A DNA stretch of 64,000 nucleotides from an uncultured Acidobacteriia bacterium (GTDB taxonomy: Bacteria > Acidobacteriota > Terriglobia > Bryobacterales > Bryobacteraceae): contig CAIVPR010000041.1 of NCBI GenBank assembly GCA_903907865.1, positions 1 through 64,000 of the forward strand, given 5' to 3'. The notes beneath the pieces were generated by a model. It was not told the DNA's origin. It saw nothing but the letters and a program-made list of their open reading frames with translations, and ran no database searches. Positions within the stretch are counted from its first letter, which is position 1; the number at the start of each line of letters is the position of its first letter. A program made the position numbers and the translations under genes. Positions 10,812 to 19,426 of the stretch are shown piece after piece.

Positions 10812-12182
10812 GTGCCCCGTTTCACCAATACCCCTGACAGCCCCGACGGCCTCGTCCGCGGCGTCGGCCTGTGGGGCGCGACCGCGTCCAACATGATCGC
10901 GATGATCGGGGTCGGCCCCTTCATCACGATCCCGATCCTGCTCGCGAAAATGAACGGCCCGCAAGCGATTCTGGGCTGGGTCGTCGGCGCGGTGGTCGCC
11001 CTCTGCGACGGCATGGTCTGGGCCGAACTGGGTGCAGCCATGCCGGGAACGGGCGGCCCCGTGCGCTTCCTCTCCGAAGCCTACGGGCCAAGAACCCTGG
11101 GCCGCCTCATGAACTTCCTTTTCATCTGGCAGACCGTCTTCCTGGCCCCGCTCAACCTCGCGTCCGGTGCCATCGGTTTCGCCCAGTACACGAAATTCCT
11201 CGTCGGGGACCTCCCGTGGTGGGAGGAGAAGGCCCTTGGCGTCGCCATCTGCGCCCTCACCACGTGGATGCTCTACCGCGACATCCGCACAATCTCCAAG
11301 CTTTCCGTCGCCATGTGGGTGATGGTGCTGGCGACAGTTGGCTGGATCACCGGTGCCGGGCTGCTGCACTTCAACGCGCACAACGTCCTCGATTTCCCAC
11401 CCGGCGCGTTTGTCCCGAACAAGGCGTTCTTCTACGGACTCGGCGGTGCCACCTTGATCGCCATGTACGACTACAACGGCTACAACAACGTCTGCTCCTT
11501 CGCGGGCGAGGTCCACGACCCGCCGCGCGTCATCCCCCGCTCGATCCTCTGGTCCGTAGTCGTGGTCGCCATCCTTTACATGACGATGAACATCGGGATC
11601 ATCTCGGTGGTGCCGTGGCGGGATGCGATCCGGTCTTCTGCCATCGCGTCGGACTTCGTGCAGCGCCTCTACGGTGTCCGGACTGCCCAGGTGGTCACGG
11701 TCCTGGTCCTGTGGACGACCGTGGCGTCGTTGTTTGCCGGCATGTTGGCCTGCTCCCGAATCCCTTACGCGGCGGCTGTCGAGGGCCGGTTCTTCCACGT
11801 CTTCGCCAAGCTCCACCCGACCCGCCGCTTCCCCAGCTTCTCCGTCCTGTTCATGGGCGCTGCATCGGCGCTGTTGAGTCTGCTGAGCCTCGACACCGTG
11901 GTGAACGCGCTGATCGTGATCCAGATCCTGATCCAGTCCATGGCGCAGGTGCTCGCGGTGACTATGATCCGCCGGAATCGGCCCGACATCCATCGTCCGT
12001 ACAAGATGCCGCTCTACCCGCTCACCAGCATCATCGCGTTCTCGGGGTGGTTCTTCATTCTGGTGGCAAGCGGACTCGAATACATTCTGGCGGGCCTGGG
12101 CTTGCTGGTTTTTGGAATCGCCACCTACCTGCGGCGGGCGCCGGCTGCGGGAGAAAGGCCGTTTCTCCCGGATCCTGCCTAA
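10812..12182 (+). CDS. APC-superfamily amino acid/polyamine permease
   Basis: This inner-membrane transporter has about 12 hydrophobic segments. Segment 1 carries the APC-type glycine-rich motif around NMIAMIGVGPFITIPIL, and segment 3 follows WAELGAAMPGTGGPVRFL, the classic loop of amino acid permeases. It should act as a proton-coupled symporter or antiporter; the substrate cannot be told. GTG 10812 is preferred because a -10 box lies 5 nt upstream. An upstream ATG at 10764 would add 16 unlikely basic residues and overlie the promoter. The length of 456 residues suits the family. It is divergent from the aminopeptidase gene and followed by the ADOP permease. Confidence 0.85.
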   Translation: MPRFTNTPDSPDGLVRGVGLWGATASNMIAMIGVGPFITIPILLAKMNGPQAILGWVVGAVVALCDGMVWAELGAAMPGTGGPVRFLSEAYGPRTLGRLMNFLFIWQTVFLAPLNLASGAIGFAQYTKFLVGDLPWWEEKALGVAICALTTWMLYRDIRTISKLSVAMWVMVLATVGWITGAGLLHFNAHNVLDFPPGAFVPNKAFFYGLGGATLIAMYDYNGYNNVCSFAGEVHDPPRVIPRSILWSVVVVAILYMTMNIGIISVVPWRDAIRSSAIASDFVQRLYGVRTAQVVTVLVLWTTVASLFAGMLACSRIPYAAAVEGRFFHVFAKLHPTRRFPSFSVLFMGAASALLSLLSLDTVVNALIVIQILIQSMAQVLAVTMIRRNRPDIHRPYKMPLYPLTSIIAFSGWFFILVASGLEYILAGLGLLVFGIATYLRRAPAAGERPFLPDPA

Positions 12183-12247
12183 CCGGGTCCATACCCTGTC
12201 GTCTGAATGTTCAGCGCACGAGCCGCGGCGAGCGCGGCCAACAAGGA

Positions 12248-12291
12248 CCATCAACAGTCCCACCCCGCGGCTGGACGTGCGCTGTTGATGG
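12248..12291. repeat. 10-bp inverted repeat upstream of the ADOP gene
   Basis: CCATCAACAG at 12248-12257 is the exact reverse complement of CTGTTGATGG at 12282-12291, with 24 nt between. It ends 23 bp before the chosen ATG 12315. It may be an operator, or a weak hairpin in the leader. Acidobacterial ADOP genes are often near PadR-type repressors, but none is seen here. Confidence 0.35.
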
Positions 12292-12314
12292 AGAGACGTC
12301 TGAGTATCCAAGCC

Positions 12315-14972
12315 ATGTCCCTGCTATCGCGCCTTCTCAATGTTTTCCGCGCCGACCGGATCGACCGGGAGCTCGACGAGGAACTCGACACCCATCTGGC
12401 GGAAGCCACCGCGCGAGGCCGCGATCCCGTCGAGGCCCGCCGTAACCTGGGTTCGGCCCTGCGCCTTCGCGAGGAAAGCCGGGACATCCGTTTGGCGCAA
12501 TGGCTGGAGTCCTTGTTTTCCGATGCCCGCTTCGGCTTGCGGCAATTGTGGAAGACCCGGATAACCTCGGCGGCCGCCATCCTCTCGCTGGGGCTGGCAA
12601 TCGGTGCCTGTACGACGGCCTTCCGACTGATAGACGCCATCCTCTTCCGTCCGATGCCCGTCTCCGACCCCGATAGGCTGCACGTTGTCGTCTTCTCGAA
12701 CACCCCCAGGAACGGGGCACCCGGCGAATACGACAGCTGCTCCTACCCGATGTTCCTGCGCATGCGGGAGGCCGTCCGCGAGCCGGCCCAACTGGTGGCC
12801 GTCTCGTACGCCGACCGTTCGGACATCACGTACCGGTCCGACGACGAGATGGAAAAGGTCCACCAGCAGTACGTTTCGGGGGCCATGTTCCCCCTGTTTG
12901 GAGTGCATCCCGCTGCGGGCCGCCTGTTGACGGATGCCGACGACCTTCCCGTCGGCGCGCATCCGTACGCAGTGATCTCCTACGAATACTGGTCGCGTCG
13001 CTTCGGGCGCGACCCGCAGGCAGTCGGCCGCCGATTCCGTTTGGGCCAGAACCTGATCGAAATCATCGGAGTGGCGGACGAGCGTTTCACCGGTACCGAA
13101 ACCGGTACCGCGACAGACGTCTTCGTTTCCATGGCCATGAAGAATCCGGAGACGCTGGCCAGCTCCGATAACTTCTGGCTCCGGACTTTTGTGAAACTGC
13201 GACCCGGCGCGAAACCTGCCCCGGTCGAGGAGCGCTTGCGGTCCACCTTCCGGCAAATCCAGGTGGAGCGCGCCGCCCGCTTCACCAGTATGCGGAAAGA
13301 CGAGTTGGAGCGATTCTTCAATGAGAAGATGTCCCTGCAACCAGCTGCGTCCGGAAGGTCCAACATGCAGCGCGACTACTCACGGGCGCTGGTGGTTTTG
13401 GCCGTATTGGTCGCGCTGGTACTGCTCATCGCGTGCGCCAATGTGGGCAACCTGATGACGGCCCGAGCCGCGGCGCGATCCCGTGAGATGGCTCTGCGGG
13501 TTTCCATCGGTGCCGGGCGATTGCGCCTGGTGCAACTGGTGTTGATGGAGGGTGCGTGGCTGGCAGCGATGGCCACCGGGATTGGCGCGCTGATCGCGGC
13601 TTGGTCGGCACCCTTCCTGGTGGGTATGATCAACCCGCCGGACGACCCGGCAAGGCTTTCCCTGCCTCTCGACTGGCGGGTGACCCTGTTCGGTATTGCG
13701 GTGGCTGTCGGGGTGACGTTGCTATTTGGTCTCGGACCGGCCCTGCGCGCCTCGGCAGTGCGGCCGGCATCGGCACTCAAAGGCGGCGAGGGCCCGAGTT
13801 CCCGCCGCCGGATCATGCACGGATTGATCGGAGCCCAGGTGGCCTTCTGCTTCTTGGTCCTACTTGTGGCTGGTCTGTTTGTCGGCACCTTCCGGCAGCT
13901 GTCGAACCGGGATTTGGGCTACTCGCCGGAGCGGATCGTCAACTTGGAAACGGTGGTCCGGACACCGCAGCCGGTATCGGCATGGAACGACGTGGCCGCG
14001 CATCTTCGGGCGCAACCGGGTGTCGAGAAGGTATCCCTGACGCTCTGGACGGTCATGAGCGGCGAGATGAACGTCGACAACATCTCTGTGAACGGAGCCC
14101 CGCCGGGGGCGGTGTTTTCCGATGTGATGTACATCTCCCCGGGCTGGCTCGAAACCATGAAAGTGCCCCTGTTGGACGGGGTCGATTTCCGCGAGGGCGA
14201 CACCAACGCCGGTGCCGCCATCGTCACGCGCGAGTTCGCCAAGCAGTACTTCGACGGGCAAAACCCCGTCGGAAAGTGGTTCGAGCGGGACCGTCGTGGG
14301 ACCCGGACGCGCTTCCACGTTGTCGGGTACATCGGAGACGCCAAGGGGCGAGAGGTCCGGCGGCCAATCGCGCCGACGATGTTCCTCCCCTTCCAGCAGT
14401 TGGACGCCGCCGGATCGCCGTTGCCCCGGGGACGAGCTACGTTCGTGGTGCGCACGGTGCAGTCGAATCCGATGGCTCTCGCCGCGACTCTGCGCACCGC
14501 GGTCTCGCAGGCGAGGGAAGGCTTCCGAGTCTCAAGGGTGATCAGCCAGACCGAGATCGTCCAGTCGGGAATGGTGCGCGACCGGCTGTTGGCGGTGCTG
14601 GCGTCGTTTTTCGCGGTGGTGGCATGGGTCTTGGCGGGTGTCGGTCTCTTCGGGGTGCTGGACTACGCGGTCCTGCAGCGGCGGCGCGAACTGGGAATAA
14701 GGATTGCGGTGGGCGCGCCTCGCTGGAACATCGCCGGGTTGGTTGCGATGGAGGCGGCGACGGCGATGTTGGGCGGCGGAATAGCCGGACTCGGGATGGG
14801 CTTGGCGGGAGCCCGCTACGTCGAGTCCATGCTGTTCGGCGTGCGTGCAACCGATCCCGGAGTGCTCTTGCTACCCGCACTTGGGTTGGCCATGGTGGCA
14901 CTGGCGGCGTCGCTGCGTCCGGTCTTGCGTGCCGTGCGGACCGACCCTGTGGCGATGTTGCGGTTGGAGTAG
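12315..14972 (+). CDS. ADOP family MacB/FtsX-type permease
   Basis: This 885-residue protein is of the acidobacterial duplicated orphan permease (ADOP) type. It opens with the family N-terminal region (RADRIDRELDEELDTHLAEA), then a membrane segment near SAAAILSLGLAIGACTTAFR. A MacB-like periplasmic domain follows, then a first FtsX-like block of three membrane helices (about residues 360-500), a second periplasmic domain and a second FtsX block at the C-terminus. No ATPase is adjacent, as is usual for these orphan permeases. ATG 12315 matches the family start (MSLLSRLLNVF); ATG 12288 is an in-frame alternative. The transported substrate is unknown. Confidence 0.9.
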   Translation: MSLLSRLLNVFRADRIDRELDEELDTHLAEATARGRDPVEARRNLGSALRLREESRDIRLAQWLESLFSDARFGLRQLWKTRITSAAAILSLGLAIGACTTAFRLIDAILFRPMPVSDPDRLHVVVFSNTPRNGAPGEYDSCSYPMFLRMREAVREPAQLVAVSYADRSDITYRSDDEMEKVHQQYVSGAMFPLFGVHPAAGRLLTDADDLPVGAHPYAVISYEYWSRRFGRDPQAVGRRFRLGQNLIEIIGVADERFTGTETGTATDVFVSMAMKNPETLASSDNFWLRTFVKLRPGAKPAPVEERLRSTFRQIQVERAARFTSMRKDELERFFNEKMSLQPAASGRSNMQRDYSRALVVLAVLVALVLLIACANVGNLMTARAAARSREMALRVSIGAGRLRLVQLVLMEGAWLAAMATGIGALIAAWSAPFLVGMINPPDDPARLSLPLDWRVTLFGIAVAVGVTLLFGLGPALRASAVRPASALKGGEGPSSRRRIMHGLIGAQVAFCFLVLLVAGLFVGTFRQLSNRDLGYSPERIVNLETVVRTPQPVSAWNDVAAHLRAQPGVEKVSLTLWTVMSGEMNVDNISVNGAPPGAVFSDVMYISPGWLETMKVPLLDGVDFREGDTNAGAAIVTREFAKQYFDGQNPVGKWFERDRRGTRTRFHVVGYIGDAKGREVRRPIAPTMFLPFQQLDAAGSPLPRGRATFVVRTVQSNPMALAATLRTAVSQAREGFRVSRVISQTEIVQSGMVRDRLLAVLASFFAVVAWVLAGVGLFGVLDYAVLQRRRELGIRIAVGAPRWNIAGLVAMEAATAMLGGGIAGLGMGLAGARYVESMLFGVRATDPGVLLLPALGLAMVALAASLRPVLRAVRTDPVAMLRLE

Positions 14973-15039
14973 CGTTCGCCGATCAGTTCCGCCAACGGCT
15001 GTAGAATTGGGGTACCGCGTCCAACAGAGTCACAATCCA

Positions 15040-16341
15040 ATGCGAAAACTAAGAGCCATACTTCTCGCCACAGCAGTTGCCATGGCGGCGCACGCCCAGA
15101 CGAACGCCCCGAAAGCCAAGAAGCGGGTGCTGATCTCGGACGCCGGGGCCATCGCCGACGGCACCACGGTCAACACCAAGGCCATCCAAGGTGCCATCGA
15201 CAAGTGCGCGGCGTCCGGTGGCTGCGTGCTGGTGGTCCCGAAGGGCACGTTCGTAAGCGGCGCGATCTTCCTCAAGCAGGGCGTCGATTTGCGCGTCGAA
15301 AAGGACGGCGTGCTCAAGGGCACCATCAACATCGACGATTACCCCATGATTGCGACCCGCTGGGAAGGCGTCGAGCAGCAGTGGACCTCGTCGTTCATCA
15401 ACGCCGAGGGCATGACGGACCTCGAAATTTCGGGCGAGGGCACCATCGACGGTTCCGGCGAGGAGTGGCTGCAGAGCAGCCCGCGCGGCGGCCGGGGCGC
15501 TGGCCGGGGCGCCGCACCGGCGGAAGGCGCACCTCCACCCCAGCGGCGGCGCGGACGTCCGCGTCTGATCGGGATCCAGAATTCCAAGCGCGTCCGGGTC
15601 ACAGGCTTGAACCTGACCAACCAGGCCGTCTGGTGCCTGTTCATCCTCTATAGCGAAGACGTGCTGGCCGAAAACCTGAAGATCACCGCCGAGCACAACA
15701 TCCCGAGCTCGGACGGAATCGACATCGATTCCTCCAAGCGCGTCCGCGTCAACAAGGTCTACATCGACGTCAATGACGACTGCATCTCGATCAAGTCGGG
15801 CAAGGACGAGGACGGTCTGCGCGTCAACCGGCCCGCCGAGGACATCCTCATCGAAAACTCGCACTTCGCCTACGGACACGGCGGCGTGGCGATGGGGAGC
15901 GAGACCTCGGGCGGGATCCGCAATGTCGAGGTGCGCAATTCGGTGTCAGACTCCGGCAACTGGGCTCCGATCCGCTTCAAGACCCAGCCCAGCCGCGGCG
16001 GCGTGGTGGAAAACATCACCTACCGCGACATGACGCTGCACGGGACCAGACAGGCGTTCGAGTTCAACTTGGAATGGCGCATGGTGCCACCCATCGCCCC
16101 GCCCGCCAAGGTGCTGCCGGTGGTGCGCAATGTTCGGATCATCAACGTGTCGGGCGACGTGGACTCGGTGGGCGTGATCCACGGTCTGGCCGGGAGCCCG
16201 ATCCAGGACATCCACTTCGAAAACTGCAACATCACGGCCCGGAAGGGCTTCAAGTTGGACCACGCACGGCGGGTCGACCTGACAGGCCTGAAACTGGATG
16301 TGAAGACGGGCGAGGCGATCACCAAGACGGACGTCGAGTAG
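15040..16341 (+). CDS. secreted GH28 polygalacturonase-type glycoside hydrolase
   Basis: A signal peptide (RAILLATAVAMAAHAQ) precedes a right-handed beta-helix of 433 residues in all. The GH28 catalytic motifs are in order: SSDGIDID (the N/S-x-D element), NDDCISIKSG with paired Asp residues, YGHGGVAMGSE, and IRFKT in place of RIK. The enzyme should hydrolyse alpha-1,4 links in pectic polygalacturonan or a related polymer. A low-complexity Gly/Arg/Ala/Pro insert (about residues 148-170) interrupts the helix. ATG 15040 is in frame well downstream of the ADOP stop. TAGAAT at 15002-15007 could be its -10 box. It is convergent with the metallo-beta-lactamase gene. Confidence 0.92.
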   Translation: MRKLRAILLATAVAMAAHAQTNAPKAKKRVLISDAGAIADGTTVNTKAIQGAIDKCAASGGCVLVVPKGTFVSGAIFLKQGVDLRVEKDGVLKGTINIDDYPMIATRWEGVEQQWTSSFINAEGMTDLEISGEGTIDGSGEEWLQSSPRGGRGAGRGAAPAEGAPPPQRRRGRPRLIGIQNSKRVRVTGLNLTNQAVWCLFILYSEDVLAENLKITAEHNIPSSDGIDIDSSKRVRVNKVYIDVNDDCISIKSGKDEDGLRVNRPAEDILIENSHFAYGHGGVAMGSETSGGIRNVEVRNSVSDSGNWAPIRFKTQPSRGGVVENITYRDMTLHGTRQAFEFNLEWRMVPPIAPPAKVLPVVRNVRIINVSGDVDSVGVIHGLAGSPIQDIHFENCNITARKGFKLDHARRVDLTGLKLDVKTGEAITKTDVE

Positions 16342-16353
16342 GCCCCCACAACG

Positions 16354-17307
16354 TCAATCGGTGCGCTTGCCGCCCGGCGCGAAATCCCGCTTGGCCTTCG
16401 CCCCGCGCTTGCGGTAAAGCGCCCCTGCGACGAGGAACGTCCCTGCGACGATGCCCGCCGCGATCTTCGGTAACCGGTCCGGCGGTGCCGGGGGTTCGTA
16501 GACCACGCCGCGCTGGTCTGCCTTGGCGGGTGTGGCGACATAGCGGCCGTGGGACGGAGGCCGGACCGCATCCGCGAATTGCCGTATTCGGGCCGCCGTA
16601 TCCGGGCCCGTCATCGGTTCTCCATGCCCGCAGCCAATGATGGCGGGTTCCAGCTTGGCCAACTGCCGGATCGAACCGGTGGCCAGCGACCAATCGTAAG
16701 TGAACGGAGACGGAGGCCGCGAGAGCTTCGGCTTTTGCGTCGTGATACCTCGCCACGAATCGAGGTCCGCCGATGCCATCGCGTCTCCCGCGATCAGCAC
16801 GCGGTCCGATTCGCGCCACAGCGAGATTTGGCCGGGGGCGTGTCCCGGCGTATGGATGGCGGTCCACCCGGACAAGCCGGGGACCGAGCCGTCCACCGGC
16901 AGTTCCTTCACAATCCCGGACAGATTGACGGTTCGGGACGGAAAAAAACGGCTCAGGAAGCCCATGGCGCCGCCGACAGTGGGGTCTTTCTGGGGGTAGT
17001 CGGACTTGCCCGTTAGGTACGGCAGTTCCAACGGATGGGCGAAGACCGGGCAGTTCCATTCGGCATGGAGGTCGCGGGCACAGCCCACGTGGTCGTAGTG
17101 GCCGTGGGTGAGAACGATGGCGTGCGGGTAGGCCGCCGTTCCGAATCGGGAGACCGCTGCGGCCAGAATCTGGCGCGTGTAGCCGACGACGCCCGCGTCC
17201 ACCAACACCCAGTCCGCCGAATCCCCGACGAAGTAAACGTTGGAGATACCGGTCGTAAGATATGCCACCCCCGGCGCGATTGCGACCGGGCCCTCGTTGT
17301 TTGCCAC
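16354..17307 (-). CDS. metallo-beta-lactamase-fold hydrolase with C-terminal anchor
   Basis: The 317 residues carry the metal motif THGHYDHVG (H68, H70, D72, H73), a later histidine in HTPGHAPGQ, the bridging Asp in IAGDAMAS and a final His in GCGHGEP. A hydrophobic segment near the end (IAAGIVAGTFLVAGALY), followed by basic residues, suggests membrane anchoring, which is unusual for the fold. Start GTG 17307 has AGGAAC upstream and also TACAGT 8 nt away. It is the last gene of a leftward run with the LytTR regulator, 25 bp downstream of it. The substrate is unknown; glyoxalase II-like or lactonase activity is possible. Confidence 0.85.
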   Translation of the reverse strand: MANNEGPVAIAPGVAYLTTGISNVYFVGDSADWVLVDAGVVGYTRQILAAAVSRFGTAAYPHAIVLTHGHYDHVGCARDLHAEWNCPVFAHPLELPYLTGKSDYPQKDPTVGGAMGFLSRFFPSRTVNLSGIVKELPVDGSVPGLSGWTAIHTPGHAPGQISLWRESDRVLIAGDAMASADLDSWRGITTQKPKLSRPPSPFTYDWSLATGSIRQLAKLEPAIIGCGHGEPMTGPDTAARIRQFADAVRPPSHGRYVATPAKADQRGVVYEPPAPPDRLPKIAAGIVAGTFLVAGALYRKRGAKAKRDFAPGGKRTD

Positions 17308-17332
17308 CTGTTCCTACTGTACCCCGCGTTCG

Positions 17333-18142
17333 TTAGGTTCCCATGAGGAGCCGCGATTCGAGCTTCTCCCGGTGGGTCTTGGTCAGGGTAAGTTCGGTGC
17401 CGTCGCGCAGGATGACCCGGTAGTCGCCCCGGAACCACGGCTGGAGCTCCTTGATGCGGTCCAGATTGACGATTGCCGACCGGTGGACGCGCAGAAAACG
17501 GCTAGGATCGAGCCTCGATTCCAATTCGTTCATGGTCTCGCGGATGATATGCGTCTCGCGCCCGCAATGGAGGCTGACGTAGTTGTCGGCCGCCTCGAAC
17601 CAGTCGACGTTTTCGAGTTTCACGAAGACAACGCGACCGCGGCTGCGGATCGCGATGCGGTCCGGCGTCTCGCGGCGGGCGGCGAAGTTCTTGAAGGCAC
17701 TGGAAAGGTCGCGCTCCGCAGGGTGGCGCGCCGCGTCGCCAACTGGCATGGTCGCGCGCATCTGGAGCAGCCGGGTCTTGGCTCGAACCAGGGATTCCCG
17801 GAAACGGCGGTCGTCGAAAGGCTTGAGCAGGTAGTCAAACGCCTGCACCTCGAAGGCCCGCAGCGCGTAGTCCTCGTACGCCGAAGTGAAGATGACGAGC
17901 GGCAAGAGGTTTCCGGAATTGCCGTCGGCGGCATTCCGGAGTACGTCGAAGCCGTCCTGTTCGGGCATCTGGACATCCAGGAACATCAGATCGGGGCTGT
18001 GTTCGCGCAGAGCCGCCAGCGCCTCCGTGCCCGTGCCGCACTCGGCGACGACGGTAAACTCCGGTTCAAGCGCCAACAGTCGGCGGACCCTCTTTCGGGC
18101 GAGGCGTTCATCGTCAACGATGATGGTTGTGAAGTTCGACAT
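17333..18142 (-). CDS. LytTR-family response regulator
   Basis: The receiver domain has VDDER at the N-terminus, the phosphoacceptor D56 in LMFLDVQMPEQDG, and the conserved Thr/Ser and Lys in FTSAYEDYAL and YLLKPFD. A LytTR DNA-binding domain occupies about residues 165-262 (WFEAADNYVSLH, RFLRVHRSAIVNLDRI). It should bind direct-repeat promoter sites when phosphorylated by the kinase encoded 14 bp upstream. GGAAG lies before ATG 18142. Total length, 269 residues, is typical. Confidence 0.95.
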   Translation of the reverse strand: MSNFTTIIVDDERLARKRVRRLLALEPEFTVVAECGTGTEALAALREHSPDLMFLDVQMPEQDGFDVLRNAADGNSGNLLPLVIFTSAYEDYALRAFEVQAFDYLLKPFDDRRFRESLVRAKTRLLQMRATMPVGDAARHPAERDLSSAFKNFAARRETPDRIAIRSRGRVVFVKLENVDWFEAADNYVSLHCGRETHIIRETMNELESRLDPSRFLRVHRSAIVNLDRIKELQPWFRGDYRVILRDGTELTLTKTHREKLESRLLMGT

Positions 18143-18156
18143 GGTCTTCCTGCTTG

Positions 18157-19296
18157 TTAAGTACTTGCCGACACGGCGTGGCCAAGGGCAAAACCGCCTT
18201 TGTCCGGCTGATGGTTTCCATCGGATGGAACGATCACTACGGTTTCGGCACCGCCCGTGGCCAAGTTGCGCAAAGTGAGCGAAAAACGGGTGCCGTACAG
18301 CGACTCAAGCCGTCCGCGCGTGATTCCGAGCCCCATGCCGACCTTGCCCGGCACATGTTCCTTAGCAATCCCGCTGCCGTTGTCAACAACGCGAAGCTGC
18401 AGCGAGCCCCCCGACCGCTCGGCGCAAATCCGGATCTGGCCCGGCTTGGCGCTCTTGGCCAAACCGTGCCGAATCGCGTTTTCCACCAGTGGCTGTAGGA
18501 TCAGGCTGGGAACGGTCTCGTCGAGAAGGTTGCCCGGGACGTCGTAGGTGACGGTGAGGCGTCCCTCGAAGCGGGTGCGCTCGATCTCCAGGTATAGGTC
18601 GAGCACCCGCAACTCCTCGCGAAGGGCGACCTCGTGGACCGTGCTGTTGGCCAGGAACAGGCGGAGCAGTTCCCCGAGCCTGGCGATGGTGCGTTCGGCG
18701 AGAGCCGGGTCTTCGTGCACGAGTTCGCCGATTGTGTGGAGCGTATTGAAAAGAAAATGCGGATGCAACTGCATCTTGAGCGCGTGCAGTTGGGCCTGGA
18801 CGAGTTGCGTTTGTAGTTTCGAGGCCTTGACGAGGCCGCTCTGGTATCTGGAATAGTAGCCGCTGGCGTGCTGGACGAGGACGACGACGGCATAGAGGAG
18901 CGTGCCGGTGTCGAACGTGGCCTCCATGGAGCGCACCAACTTGGTCCAAGAGAAATCGTGGAAGGGCGACGACGGCGGCATCGTGAGCCAGTCGAACGCC
19001 ACCTTGACGGCGGGAACCACGACGATCATGGCCAAGGCGTGGACGGCAAGATTGCGGCCCCAAATCCCGCGCTCAAAAGGGAATCGCCGCGAGAGCGCGA
19101 ATATGGCCGGCGTGGCTGCGGCCCAGAGCCAGGCGTAGCAGACTTCGTAGCGGAAGGCGTCGGACCAGGACATCGGATTCCCGCTCAGCGCATACCAATA
19201 ATGCGATTGCCATGCGCCCAGGATGCCGTACGCGGTCCATGCTCCGACCATAGCGGCGGCCTTGGTGGCAGTGCGTTTTGTGGAGTTCCCCGTCAC
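18157..19296 (-). CDS. LytS/YehU-type sensor histidine kinase
   Basis: This 379-residue membrane kinase has about four N-terminal hydrophobic segments, then a coiled linker. The His_kinase domain follows: the phosphoacceptor motif is QLHPHFLFNTLHTIGEL, and the ATPase carries VENAIRHGL (N box) and DNGSGI. No periplasmic sensor domain is visible, so a ligand would be sensed in the membrane. Start is GTG 19296. It forms an operon with the LytTR regulator and the metallo-beta-lactamase-fold gene. Confidence 0.93.
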   Translation of the reverse strand: MTGNSTKRTATKAAAMVGAWTAYGILGAWQSHYWYALSGNPMSWSDAFRYEVCYAWLWAAATPAIFALSRRFPFERGIWGRNLAVHALAMIVVVPAVKVAFDWLTMPPSSPFHDFSWTKLVRSMEATFDTGTLLYAVVVLVQHASGYYSRYQSGLVKASKLQTQLVQAQLHALKMQLHPHFLFNTLHTIGELVHEDPALAERTIARLGELLRLFLANSTVHEVALREELRVLDLYLEIERTRFEGRLTVTYDVPGNLLDETVPSLILQPLVENAIRHGLAKSAKPGQIRICAERSGGSLQLRVVDNGSGIAKEHVPGKVGMGLGITRGRLESLYGTRFSLTLRNLATGGAETVVIVPSDGNHQPDKGGFALGHAVSAST

Positions 19297-19426
19297 ACCT
19301 TATTCTGTTTATACGTTCGGAGGGATGGTTTGTTCCGCTCTGGCGCGAAGAAAGTGCCCTGAACGGAACCGGCGCGATATAGTCGTCGCAAGGACGGGGA
19401 ACCGTTTTCCCTGCACGAGAGACCGC

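Noticed and set aside
10800-12311. 503-codon open frame antisense to the APC permease
   Set aside because: It is a mirror of the permease, with Asp/Arg/His-rich composition and no signal or domain.
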